Assembly (NCBI RefSeq): GCF_023806485.1
Contig: NZ_JAMSLR010000002.1
Coordinates: 248,001-312,000 of the forward strand
DNA length: 64,000 nucleotides
Origin: Thermalbibacter longus
GTDB lineage: Bacteria > Chloroflexota > Chloroflexia > Thermomicrobiales > Thermomicrobiaceae
Direction: 5' to 3'
The notes below the pieces were generated by a model. That model had not been told where the DNA came from and did not search any database. It saw nothing but the letters and a program-made list of their open reading frames with translations. Positions 1-7,757 of the stretch are shown in pieces. The position numbers were made by a program, and so were the translations under genes. Position 1 is the first letter of the stretch; each line of letters starts with the position of its first letter.

Positions 1-1
1 C

Positions 2-190
2 GTGCTGCGCGCGCGCAACACCGGCTCGCAGTCTTCGGCCCGGCTGATGTCGCTGATCGGTGCCAACGCGTTCCTGCTGATCCCGCCGCGTGACCGGCTC
101 TATCGAGCTGGCGAGCGGGTACGAGCCATCATCCGGGAGCCGATCGAGGGGCAGCCTGAAGGAGACGGCGGGTGGGAACCCGGCGGCTGA
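2..190 (+). CDS. moeA: MoeA C-terminal fragment (partial)
   Basis: This is the 3' end of a gene that begins before the window. The 62 readable residues (SSARLMSLIGANAFLLIPP then a conserved LYRAGERVRAII stretch) match the C-terminal domain IV of MoeA, the molybdopterin molybdenumtransferase that inserts molybdate into adenylated molybdopterin in the cytoplasm. The tail SARLxSLxxANaxxxxP followed by AGExV is characteristic of the family. The reading frame is open to the window edge, so the apparent GTG at position 2 is not the start. The next gene starts inside its last 19 bases. A MoaD-MoaE fusion lies 7.6 kb downstream, so cofactor genes are dispersed here. The call rests on a short segment only. 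Confidence 0.72.
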   Translation: MLRARNTGSQSSARLMSLIGANAFLLIPPRDRLYRAGERVRAIIREPIEGQPEGDGGWEPGG

Positions 191-657
191 GCTGGCCGCT
201 GGCCCTGCTCGCGCTGGTAGCCGCGCTGGCGAGCGCGAACGCCGGCGTGGCGGCCGGGCGGTGGCTCGACGTCTGGCGCGCGTTCGATGATCTCCGCGTC
301 ACCCTCACGGGTATCGAGGTGACGGACGACGAGAGCGCGGTGCTCGTGCGGCTGCGGCTGGAGAACGGCTCGGGCCGGACACTGCGGCTCTCGTCCGCGC
401 GCGCTGGCCTCTGGCTCAATGGACGGAGCCTGACAGCGGGCGAGGCGAGCCTCAGCGAGGTGGAGCTTGTCCCGGGCGGTCGCTACGACCTCGAGCTACG
501 TGCCGGCGTCTATGCCGATCTCCGCGACTATCTCCACCGCGAGCGGCAGGGTGGCCGGCTGGATTGGCAGGTGGCCGGCGAGGTGCGGTTGCGGGTCGAT
601 CGCCTCACCGACTGGGTACTGGTGCCGTATCTGGGCACCTGGGAGGAGCGAGGATGA
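172..657 (+). CDS. Exported or membrane-anchored beta-rich protein, unknown function
   Basis: The protein has 161 residues. It starts with GTG, placed 6 bases after AAGGAGA (159-165), and overlaps the moeA tail by 19 bases. Residues about 6-28 form a hydrophobic signal sequence or anchor (LALLALVAALASANAG). The rest is rich in alternating beta-type residues (VLVRLRLEN, LWLNGRSL, GEVRLRVDRL), resembling an immunoglobulin-like or LEA14-type sandwich, so it is probably displayed outside the membrane. Its stop codon overlaps the start of the next membrane gene (ATGA), pointing to co-translation of the two. No family was recognised, so the fold is inference. Confidence 0.78.
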   Translation: MGTRRLSWPLALLALVAALASANAGVAAGRWLDVWRAFDDLRVTLTGIEVTDDESAVLVRLRLENGSGRTLRLSSARAGLWLNGRSLTAGEASLSEVELVPGGRYDLELRAGVYADLRDYLHRERQGGRLDWQVAGEVRLRVDRLTDWVLVPYLGTWEERG

Positions 658-1058
658 CCTCCCTGGCCCGAGCGCTCGTTGTCGCTTTCTTGGGTGGCGC
701 GGCGTTCGCGGGCTGCTTCGGCTCGGCCTCGGTGGCCTTGGGGCCTCTGGCGCCGGTCCGGCTGCCGATCTGGGGGATGGCACTGGGCATGATCCTAGTC
801 GGGACGCTGGTGACCCTGGCCACCGTCGAGCTCCGCCGCTCGCTCGTGGAGGTGGCGGCAGCGGCGCTGTTCGGTGGAGTATTCACCTGGGGCCTGCTGG
901 CTGGGCCGGGGATCGTCGTGCCGGCCTACGCGGTGCGGCTGAGCAACTACGGGCTGACGCAGGCGGTGCTGGCGGCGCTGTTGGGGCTCCTCTGCGGGCT
1001 AGTCGGCCTGTTGCTCGGGGCCGCCGTCAACAGCGGCCTGCGCGATCTCGAGGTGTAG
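654..1058 (+). CDS. Small four-helix integral membrane protein
   Basis: The protein has 134 residues, starting at the ATG that overlaps the upstream stop as ATGA; a GGAGGAGCGAGG purine run lies just before it. Four hydrophobic segments are visible: about residues 5-25 (ARALVVAFLGGAAFAGC), 39-58 (IWGMALGMILVGTLVTL), 65-82 and 102-126 (VLAALLGLLCGLVGLLLGA). There is no catalytic motif. Overlap with the preceding exported protein suggests that the two form a membrane complex. It is followed 28 bases later by the S9 peptidase gene on the same strand. Function is unknown. Confidence 0.78.
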   Translation: MTSLARALVVAFLGGAAFAGCFGSASVALGPLAPVRLPIWGMALGMILVGTLVTLATVELRRSLVEVAAAALFGGVFTWGLLAGPGIVVPAYAVRLSNYGLTQAVLAALLGLLCGLVGLLLGAAVNSGLRDLEV

Positions 1059-1086
1059 CTGGTGACCTGACGAGGGGAGATGGAGC

Positions 1087-3063
1087 ATGCCTGGGGGACG
1101 ACCGGTAGAGGCGGAGGATCTGCTGCGGATCCGGGTCGTGAGCGATCCGCAGGTATCCCCGGACGGCCGGCTCGTCGCCTTCGTGGTCACGACGCCCGAC
1201 TGGGAGAGGAACCGCGCCTTGAGCCGCATCTGGGTCGTGCCGGTCGAGGGCGGGTCTCCCCGAGCGCTGACGCGGGAGGGGGCGCGCGACCACTCTCCGC
1301 GCTGGTCGCCTGATGGCCGCTGGCTTGCGTTCCTCTCCGACCGGGGTGGCGAGAAGAGTCAGCTCTGGTGCCTGCCGGTGGAGGGCGGCGAGGCCTGGCA
1401 GGTGACCCGGCTCAGCGAGGGGGTGGAGAGCCCGGCCTGGTCGCCCGATGGTCGCGCCATCGCCTTCGTCAGCAAGGTGCGGATCGGCGAGGAACGGCCG
1501 GATACCGACGTGCGGGTCATCCGCACCGCCCGCTACCGCTTCGACGGCGAGGGCTTCCTCGACGACAAGTACCGCCAGATCTGGGTGGTCGACGTCGACT
1601 CGGAGCGCCGCGTCACCGGGGAGCCGCGCCAGCTCACCGAGGGCCCCTACGAGCACCGGTCACCCGCTTGGTCGCCATCTGGGAACGAGCTGGCCTTCAC
1701 CGCCGCGCGCTACCCTGGCTGGGAACTCGATGTCCGCAGCGATATCTGGGCTGTTCGTCCCGACGGCGATGGGCTACGGCAGGTCACGCAGTCGCCGGGT
1801 ACTTGGGGCCGCCCCGTCTGGTCGCCCGACGGCGCGCGGATCGCGCTGGTCGGCGCGCGCGACCTGACACGGGCCGACGACTCGAACCAGCTCCTCTGGG
1901 TCGTGCCCGCGGCCGGCGGCGCGCCGCAGCCGCTGACCGGGCGGCTGGATCGCTGGGTGGGCGACCACATCATGGGTGATCTAGCGGAGTACCCAGCCGG
2001 ACCGGCAGCCTGGTGGGCGCCCGACGGGAGCCGGCTCTGGTTCCTGGCCAGCGACCAGGGGAACACCCACCTGTTCGAGGTCTCGAGCGCGGGCGGAGAG
2101 GTGCGGCGGATCGTCGGCGGGCGACGCCGGATCATCAGCGTCGCGCCCCTGCCAGGGGGCCGTGGCTTCGTGTTCCTGGCCAGCACCCCGACCGACCCCG
2201 GAGACCTGTTCGCCTGCGGGCCGGACGGCGAGGGGGAGCGGCGGCTGACCGACCTCAACCGTGGCTGGAGGCAGAGCGTCTGGCTGGGCGAGCCGGAGGA
2301 GTTCTGGGTGACCGCGCCGGACGGCGCGCCGGTGCACGCCTGGCTGCTGCGGCCGCGAGGTGCCCGGTCCGGCGCGCTGAGCCCGCTGATCGTGCAGGTG
2401 CACGGCGGGCCGCACACGCTGTACGGCAACGGCTTCATGCACGAGTTCCAGATGCTGGCGAGCCGGGGCTACGCGGTGCTCTACGCCAACCCCCGCGGGA
2501 GCGTCGGCTATGGGGAGTCCTTCACCCAGGGGCTGCACCGGGCCTGGGGCGAAGCCGACCTCCCGGACGTATTGGCATGCCTCGATGCCGCCATCGCCCG
2601 CGGGGGTATCGACGTGCGGCGGATCGGCATCACTGGCGGCTCCTACGGCGGCTACCTGACGAACTGGGCGATCGCGCACAGCGACCGGTTCAAGGCGGCG
2701 GTGACCCAGCGCTGCGTCTCCAACCTGGTCAGCACCTACGGCACCGACGATATCAGCCTGAGCTGGAACCGGGCCACGTTCGGGGCGGAGGTCTGGGAGG
2801 ACTACGACCTCTACTGGCGGCTCTCGCCGATCGCGTATGTCGACCGGATCGCGACGCCGCTGCTGATCATCCTCCAGGAGGAGGACTACCGGTGCCCTGC
2901 CGAGCAGTCCGAGCAGCTCTTCACCGCGCTCAAGCGGCGGCGCCAGGTGGTCGAGCTCCTGCGCTTCCCCGGCGAGAGCCACGGCATGTCGCGCGCCGGG
3001 CAGCCGCGGCATCGGGTCGAGCGACTGAAGGCGATCGCCGGCTGGTTCGACCGCTGGCTGTGA
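1087..3063 (+). CDS. S9 family prolyl oligopeptidase / acylaminoacyl-peptidase
   Basis: This 658-residue serine peptidase has the typical S9C layout. The first ~390 residues are a beta-propeller built from TolB/WD40-like blades; repeated SPDGR(W/A)(L/I)AF motifs are visible at about residues 19, 77 and 121. The remainder is an alpha/beta-hydrolase domain. The catalytic triad can be read directly: Ser519 in GGSYGGY, Asp600 in LQEEDYRCP and His632 in GESHGM. An oxyanion-type HGGPH lies near residue 440. Such enzymes cleave short peptides or N-acylated amino acids. No signal peptide is seen, so it is probably cytoplasmic. A GGGGAG-type ribosome site precedes the ATG. Family assignment is firm; substrate is not. 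Confidence 0.97.
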   Translation: MPGGRPVEAEDLLRIRVVSDPQVSPDGRLVAFVVTTPDWERNRALSRIWVVPVEGGSPRALTREGARDHSPRWSPDGRWLAFLSDRGGEKSQLWCLPVEGGEAWQVTRLSEGVESPAWSPDGRAIAFVSKVRIGEERPDTDVRVIRTARYRFDGEGFLDDKYRQIWVVDVDSERRVTGEPRQLTEGPYEHRSPAWSPSGNELAFTAARYPGWELDVRSDIWAVRPDGDGLRQVTQSPGTWGRPVWSPDGARIALVGARDLTRADDSNQLLWVVPAAGGAPQPLTGRLDRWVGDHIMGDLAEYPAGPAAWWAPDGSRLWFLASDQGNTHLFEVSSAGGEVRRIVGGRRRIISVAPLPGGRGFVFLASTPTDPGDLFACGPDGEGERRLTDLNRGWRQSVWLGEPEEFWVTAPDGAPVHAWLLRPRGARSGALSPLIVQVHGGPHTLYGNGFMHEFQMLASRGYAVLYANPRGSVGYGESFTQGLHRAWGEADLPDVLACLDAAIARGGIDVRRIGITGGSYGGYLTNWAIAHSDRFKAAVTQRCVSNLVSTYGTDDISLSWNRATFGAEVWEDYDLYWRLSPIAYVDRIATPLLIILQEEDYRCPAEQSEQLFTALKRRRQVVELLRFPGESHGMSRAGQPRHRVERLKAIAGWFDRWL

Positions 3064-3433
3064 CCGCGAGCGCGGAGCGCGTTCCATCATCGGCTTCCGA
3101 GTGAACTCCTCCGCTTCGGTCAGCTCCTGCTAGAGCGACCTGCGCCCCCGTGGACGCGAAGCGGCGAGCCGCCGGCCGGCCGCGACCAGGAGAGCTAGCA
3201 GCGAAGGCACGACCACAGCCGGCGCGCTCGTTCGCATCGGAGAGACTGCTCGCCGCGCTCCCTCGTATCCGCCGGGCCAGCCGGGGGATACTGCCGAGGG
3301 TACCAGCAAACCGACGCGTACCGCGCGGCGGCCGCAGGGTACGCTTCTATGCTCCGCGGCCTCGGCGTGCTAGGCTAGGGCGCATCGTAGATACCACTGA
3401 TGCGAGCGGGCCGGACGAGCGGGGTAGCGTTCC
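3064..3433. other. Intergenic, no gene seen
   Basis: About 370 bases between the S9 peptidase and the AlkZ-like pseudogene. It includes a GC-rich self-complementary CCGGCCGG stretch near 3172-3182. The open frames crossing it have arginine-rich, low-complexity translations typical of non-coding GC-rich DNA. No RNA gene or convincing promoter was found. Confidence 0.5.
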
Positions 3434-4575
3434 ATGGCGAGCGGGAGCGAGCGATCACACCGGCTCTCGTGGGAGCAAGCGCTCGCCTGGCGGATGGAGC
3501 GGCACCACCTGGCCCAGCGGGCTGCACCCGCCGACCTCGTGCGGGTAGCCAGTGACCTCTGTGGCTTGCACGCCCAGCTCATGTCCTCGGTCGAGCTGAG
3601 CCTCTGGGCGCGGATCGAGGGCCTGGAGCCCGGCGCGCTGGACGAGGCGCTGTGGGAGCGCCGGGATCTGGTAAAGACGTGGGCCATGCGCGGCACCCTC
3701 CACCTGCTGCCAGCGGCCGAGCTGGGACTCTGGCTCGCTGCGCTGGGTACCCATACCGGCTACGGGAATAACCGGGCGGTCACCAGCAGGCTGGCAGAAG
3801 CTGTCGCCGGGGCGCTCGATGGCCGGGCGCTCACACGCGAGGAGCTGGCGCAGGCGGTCGAGCAGAGGACCGGTTCGCGGGAGTTCGGCGAGTGGATGAG
3901 GTTTAGCTGGGGCTCCTACTTGAAGGCGCTGGCCTTCCGCGGCCTCGTCTGCTTCGCGCCCGGCGCCCGCGGGCGGGTGCGGTTCACCACGCCGAGCACC
4001 TCTGGGTCGGCGACCGGCTGGCGACCTGGGAGCCGGAGGAGGCGCTCCGCGAGGTCACGCGCCGCTTCTTGGCTACCTACGCGCCGGCCACGGCCGAGGA
4101 TCTGGCTCGCTGGTGGGGTGTCGGCCCAGCACGGGCGCACCGCATGCTGGCCGCGCTCGGCGACGACATCGTGCAGGTGTGGCTCGACGAGAGACCGCGC
4201 TGGGCTCTGGCGCGGGATGTCGAGCATCTGGCTCGGGCTGCGCCGCCCGGCGTCGTTCGGTTACTGCCGGCGTTCGACCCCTGGGTCGCGGGCGCGTCGC
4301 GCGCCGAGCCCGCCGCGCTGGAGCCGCGCTATAGGGAACGGGTCTTCCGGCCACAGGGCTGGATCTCGCCGGTGCTGCTGCTGGACGGCCGGATGGCAGG
4401 CGTGTGGGCATATACGCGACGCGGCCGCCGCCTGCGCGTCGAGGTCGAGCCCTTCGACGGCCTGCCCGCCTGGGCTCGTGAGCAGATCGAGGCCGAGGCT
4501 CAGCGGCTCGCCGTCTTCCTCGGGAGCCAGCTCGATCTCCACTGGCATCTCCCCTCGTCTCCTTCATTGACATAA
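3434..4575 (+). pseudogene. AlkZ-like winged-helix DNA-binding protein, one frameshift
   Basis: Two frames together encode one protein of the AlkZ/YcaQ-like winged-helix family (HTH_42), whose members include interstrand-crosslink DNA glycosylases. Frame A runs from the ATG at 3434 to about 3991 and carries RMERHHLA, DLCGLHAQ and TWAMRGTLHLL, ending VRFTTP. Frame B resumes at 3994 with EHLWVGDRLATW, then ARWWG and LPAFDPWVAG, and ends at 4575. At the junction ACG-CC-GAG, one base of a proline codon is missing. Restored, the protein would have about 380 residues, the normal family length. As written, frame A continues as an unrelated arginine-serine tail to 4570. Either the gene is recently inactivated or the base was lost in sequencing. 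Confidence 0.85.
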
Positions 4576-4577
4576 CA

Positions 4578-4606
4578 TTGACAATATCGCTGCCTCGGAG
4601 TACCCT
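4578..4606 (+). promoter_or_regulatory. Predicted sigma-A promoter for the 4676 gene
   Basis: TTGACA (4578-4583), a 17-base spacer and TACCCT (4601-4606). The -35 hexamer is a perfect match and is duplicated 11 bases upstream (TTGACA at 4567-4572), inside the end of the preceding pseudogene. Transcription would start about 65 bases before the ATG at 4676. Confidence 0.55.
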
Positions 4607-4675
4607 GGAGCGGAGCGTCGCTTCGAAGGCGCGTCGCTCCAGTATCTGATGCGTTCGGGCAAAGGAGAGACACCG

Positions 4676-5236
4676 ATGGAATCCTGGGTGTGGCTTGGAC
4701 TGATCGCGCTGGCCCTGGTAGCGGGGATGCTGGCCGCCTGGCTGGTTCTGCAGCGGAGGCGGAGCACGTACCTGCGCGAGCGGTTCGGGCCGGAGTACGA
4801 GCGGACGGTGCAGCAGATCGGCGATCGGCGCCGGGCCGAGACCGAGCTCGAGCGGCGAGAGAAGCGGGTCGAGCAGTTGCAGATTCGGCCCCTGCCGCTG
4901 AGCGAAGCCCAGCGTTTCGCTGATGCCTGGCGACAGGTCCAGGCGCGCTTCGTGGATGATCCGAGCGGCGCGGTGGCCGACGCGGACCGGCTCGTCGCCG
5001 AGGTGATGCAGGCGCGCGGTTACCCGGTCGGGGACTTCGAGCAGCGCGCGGCTGACATCTCGGTTGACCATCCTGACGTGGTGGAGCACTACCGGGCTGC
5101 GCACCGGATCGCGCTCGCTAACGAGCGAGGCCAGGCGACCACTGAGGACTTGCGGCAAGCGATGGTCCATTACCGAGCGCTCTTCGGTCATCTGCTGGAG
5201 ACTGAAGGCATCGTGGAATCCGGCCGGAAGGCGTGA
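4676..5236 (+). CDS. Membrane-anchored protein with charged cytoplasmic domain
   Basis: The protein has 186 residues. The ATG at 4676 is chosen because AAAGGAGA (4661-4668) precedes it at good spacing; an upstream in-frame ATG at 4649 has no such site. Residues about 5-25 form one transmembrane helix (WLGLIALALVAGMLAAWLV), followed by positive charges, so the bulk lies in the cytoplasm. The RERFGPEYERTV stretch after the helix is a signature I associate with uncharacterised membrane proteins of Chloroflexota and Actinomycetota. The C-terminal ~115 residues (FADAWRQVQARFVDDP ... TTEDLRQAMVHYRALFGHLL) recur in the next gene. Function is unknown; the domain is helical and probably an oligomerisation or partner-binding module. 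Confidence 0.84.
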   Translation: MESWVWLGLIALALVAGMLAAWLVLQRRRSTYLRERFGPEYERTVQQIGDRRRAETELERREKRVEQLQIRPLPLSEAQRFADAWRQVQARFVDDPSGAVADADRLVAEVMQARGYPVGDFEQRAADISVDHPDVVEHYRAAHRIALANERGQATTEDLRQAMVHYRALFGHLLETEGIVESGRKA

Positions 5237-5290
5237 CACGCGGACCGCGCCGGCATCTTCGCGGGCGTGGTGTAAGACGGAGGATAGACG

Positions 5291-5722
5291 ATGGACGAGC
5301 GTTGGGCTGAGCAACCGACGACCGAAGACCTGGCCAGAGCCGGTGAGCGGCCACGGGTAGAGCGCCCGGATCAGCCGGACATCGCCGAGAGCGAGGCGGC
5401 GCGGGCCGAGATACGAGCGACCTCCGCGCCTGGAGCGGCAGCGCCGGTGGAGGCGACACCGCTGTTCGAGGCGGACGAGGCCGAGCGGTTCCGCTCGCAT
5501 TGGACCGAGATCCAGGCGGGCTTCGTCGATGAGCCGCGGCAGGCAGTCGAGCAGGCCGACAAGCTGGTTGCCCAGATCATCAAGCGACTCGCCGAGATCT
5601 TCGCCGATGAGCGGAGCCGGCTCGAGGGCCAGTGGGCCCAGGGCGGCGATGTCTCGACCGAGGATCTGCGGGTGGCGCTCCAGCGCTACCGCTCGCTCTT
5701 CGACCGCCTGCTTTCGGTCTAG
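5291..5722 (+). CDS. Soluble paralogue of the 4676 protein's C-terminal domain
   Basis: This 143-residue cytoplasmic protein has a hydrophilic, probably disordered first ~55 residues. The following domain (FRSHWTEIQAGFVDEP, EQADKLVAQIIKRLAEIF, STEDLRVALQRYRSLFDRLL) is clearly related to the upstream protein's C-terminus: the W(T/R)(E/Q)(I/V)QA(G/R)FVD(E/D)P, ADxLVA and TEDLRxAxxxYRxLFxxLL blocks align. It lacks the membrane helix and the RERFGPEY block. A purine-rich GGAGGA site precedes the ATG, and the gap to the upstream gene is 54 bases, so the two are likely co-transcribed. They look like a duplication giving a membrane-bound and a soluble partner. Function is unknown. Confidence 0.84.
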   Translation: MDERWAEQPTTEDLARAGERPRVERPDQPDIAESEAARAEIRATSAPGAAAPVEATPLFEADEAERFRSHWTEIQAGFVDEPRQAVEQADKLVAQIIKRLAEIFADERSRLEGQWAQGGDVSTEDLRVALQRYRSLFDRLLSV

Positions 5723-5810
5723 CCCCCGGCAGGGGCGGTGCGGGCTGGCCGTATGCTCGTACCCGGCAGGCTGCCAGGAGGCGGACAGTTCGCCGCGGAT
5801 GACCTGTTCT

Positions 5811-5875
5811 GTTGCAGGGGCGACCGGCCGGTCGCCCCTGCAACGTGGTAGGGGCGAAGGATTGTTCGCCCCTAC
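5811..5875. repeat. Two adjacent palindromic hairpin elements
   Basis: The first element (5811-5844) is a perfect 34-base palindrome: its left half begins GTTGCAGGGGCGACC and is exactly mirrored. The second (5848-5875) has 11-base arms GTAGGGGCGAA / TTCGCCCCTAC around a 6-base loop. Both contain the core GGGGCGA. They lie between convergent genes and could act as a bidirectional terminator, but the shared core and perfect symmetry also look like small REP/MITE-type dispersed repeats. Confidence 0.8.
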
Positions 5876-5988
5876 CCTAACGAAGGCGAGGCTGGCGGGT
5901 GGTGCCGCTGTGCCGCATCCCGGGCCGCAGGCAACGGGCAATCAGAGGAGCCCGGTCGTGGGAGCTAGTAGGCAATCGCCCCCACACC

Positions 5989-7353
5989 CTACGACGCTTC
6001 ACCCAGCGTGCGCCAGGCCAGCGCGACGTGGAAGCGCGTCGCCGCGAGCAGGCTCTCGATCCCGGCCGATTCGTCGATGTTGTGTGCGCCGCTCTTGGAT
6101 GGGTCGTCGTCCGGGTGGCTCGGCACGAAGCCGTAGGTGACGTTGCCGAGCGGTCGCACGAAGCGCGAGTCGGTGAAGCCGACGGTCAGCCCGGGGACGA
6201 AGGCCAGGTCGTCGCGGCCCAGCGCGTCGCGGGTCGCTTGCTCCACCAGCGCGCGGAACGGGTGGTCGTAGGGCGACTGGTTGGAGATGGCCGTCTCGAC
6301 CACCTCGATCGTGACGCCGTCGAGCCCGGCGAGCAGGCGCTCCAGCTCCTGCCGGACGTACTCGCGATCTTGCCACGGCAAGGTACGGACATCGCAGGTG
6401 ACCAGGCAGCGCTCGGCCACGCTGTTGGACTTCACCCCACCGTGGATCATAGTGGCGACGAGCGTCATCCGCGAGGCGGCGCGGAGCATGGACGCCAGGT
6501 TGACGTCGCGCGCCTCGATCTGCTCCAGGACGGCGTCGATCGTCTCGTCGGTCACCGGCCCGTCGACCCCTGCCAGGGTATCGAGGTGGCGGAAGAGGTC
6601 GTGAGCGGTGGAGACCTGTGGGCGATAGGAGCGCACCCGGCGGATCACCTCTTCCGCCTTGTAGATGGCATTGTCCGCTCGCCACGGCTGCGAGGCGTGC
6701 CAGCCGCGGCCCTTGATCCGCAGGTGCACCTCGAGCCTGCCCTTCTCACCGGTAGGAATGGGGTACACGAGCCGGCCGCCCGAGCGGATCGGCCAGCCGC
6801 CGCCCTCGTTGATGGCGTAGTCGGCGCGCAGTAGCTCTGGGTAGTGCTGGGCCATCCAGCCGAAGCCGAAGGCGCCGCCGGCCTCCTCGTCGGCGCAGCT
6901 CGCCAGCGCGAGCGTGCCCCGGAGTGGGACACCGGCACGCTGGAGCAGCTTGAGCGCCATGGCCTGCGCGGCGACGGTCGACTTCATATCGGCGGCGCCG
7001 CGGCCCCAGATGCGGCCCTCGGCGATCATCCCGCCGAAGGGCGGGTGGGTCCACTGGCTCTCGTCCTCCACCGGCACCACGTCGGTGTGCGACATATAGA
7101 GCAATCGCGGGCCGGAGCCCGAGCCGATGGAGGCGACGATGTTGCCGCGGTGCTCGGCGGAGCGGAAGATCTGCGATTCGATGCCGTCCTCGGCTAGCGA
7201 GCGCTGCAGCAACTCGGCCGCGGCCAGCTCGTGCCCGCTCTCCGGCGTACCGTCGTTGACCGTCGGGATGCGCACCAGCTCCTGGGTGAGCGCGATCACC
7301 TCGTCGCGCGCATCGTCGACCATCCGGAGCAGTTGGTCCAACCGGTTCGCCAT
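5989..7353 (-). CDS. M20 family zinc peptidase / deacylase (ArgE-DapE-like)
   Basis: This 454-residue cytoplasmic dizinc hydrolase belongs to the ArgE/DapE/carboxypeptidase G2 superfamily. Metal and catalytic residues are all present: His89 in SHTDVVP, the bridging Asp122 in RGAADMKS, the base/ligand pair Glu156-Glu157 in CADEEAGG, Glu183 in NEGGG, and a C-terminal His in SGAHNIDES. A lid/dimerisation domain containing GRGWHAS lies in the middle. Substrates in this family are N-acyl amino acids, succinyl-diaminopimelate or dipeptides; the sequence does not discriminate. It starts at ATG 7353, 44 bases after a predicted promoter, and is not obviously in an operon. A second, more distant M20 gene sits at 13176. 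Confidence 0.94.
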   Translation of the reverse strand: MANRLDQLLRMVDDARDEVIALTQELVRIPTVNDGTPESGHELAAAELLQRSLAEDGIESQIFRSAEHRGNIVASIGSGSGPRLLYMSHTDVVPVEDESQWTHPPFGGMIAEGRIWGRGAADMKSTVAAQAMALKLLQRAGVPLRGTLALASCADEEAGGAFGFGWMAQHYPELLRADYAINEGGGWPIRSGGRLVYPIPTGEKGRLEVHLRIKGRGWHASQPWRADNAIYKAEEVIRRVRSYRPQVSTAHDLFRHLDTLAGVDGPVTDETIDAVLEQIEARDVNLASMLRAASRMTLVATMIHGGVKSNSVAERCLVTCDVRTLPWQDREYVRQELERLLAGLDGVTIEVVETAISNQSPYDHPFRALVEQATRDALGRDDLAFVPGLTVGFTDSRFVRPLGNVTYGFVPSHPDDDPSKSGAHNIDESAGIESLLAATRFHVALAWRTLGEAS

Positions 7354-7396
7354 CCTTGCCCCCTCGCAGGCTCAGGAACCGCACCGTCATAGCGGC

Positions 7397-7425
7397 ATGG
7401 TATGTCGCTTCCCGCCAGCGGGCAA
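7397..7425 (-). promoter_or_regulatory. Predicted promoter for the M20 gene
   Basis: On the minus strand, TTGCCC (7420-7425), 17 bases, then TACCAT (7397-7402). It lies 44 bases upstream of the ATG at 7353. Confidence 0.5.
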
Positions 7426-7757
7426 CGGTGGGCGCTCGAGCTGGGCCGCGCGCATACCCGTTCTCGATGGGGCGAGCCGGTGACCGGAGTTCTGCCCTGG
7501 GATACCGAAGCTGGTGAGTGCCGCGCTGCAGCCGGACATGGAAGCTCGACGCGGGATCACGCCCGGCGGCATGGCGAGGGTACCGGTGGGTCGAAGGAGG
7601 GCGCGATCGCCTACCCCTCTGGTTCTCCAGTGCCCCTCCTCGGTCTCCCCTCGCTCGCGACGACGGTCTCGCGGCCTCGAGCGACGTCTCAGTCGTCTCG
7701 GTGCCAGGCGCTCGCGGTGAACCGTCGCCTCACGCCCGAGCTACTGAGGGATCGGAG
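7426..7757. other. Intergenic, no gene seen
   Basis: About 330 bases between the M20 promoter and the moaDE stop codon. Open frames crossing it give low-complexity translations and no family signature; no tRNA, strong hairpin or repeat was recognised. Confidence 0.4.

Noticed and set aside
5811-5875. Intrinsic terminator as the only explanation of the hairpins
   Set aside because: No T-run follows either hairpin and the first is a perfect 34-base palindrome with almost no loop, which is atypical for a terminator.
4073-5941. 622-codon minus-strand open frame
   Set aside because: Antisense to the AlkZ-like gene and the tandem pair, which have ribosome sites and recognisable or paralogous domains; the antisense product has no signature.
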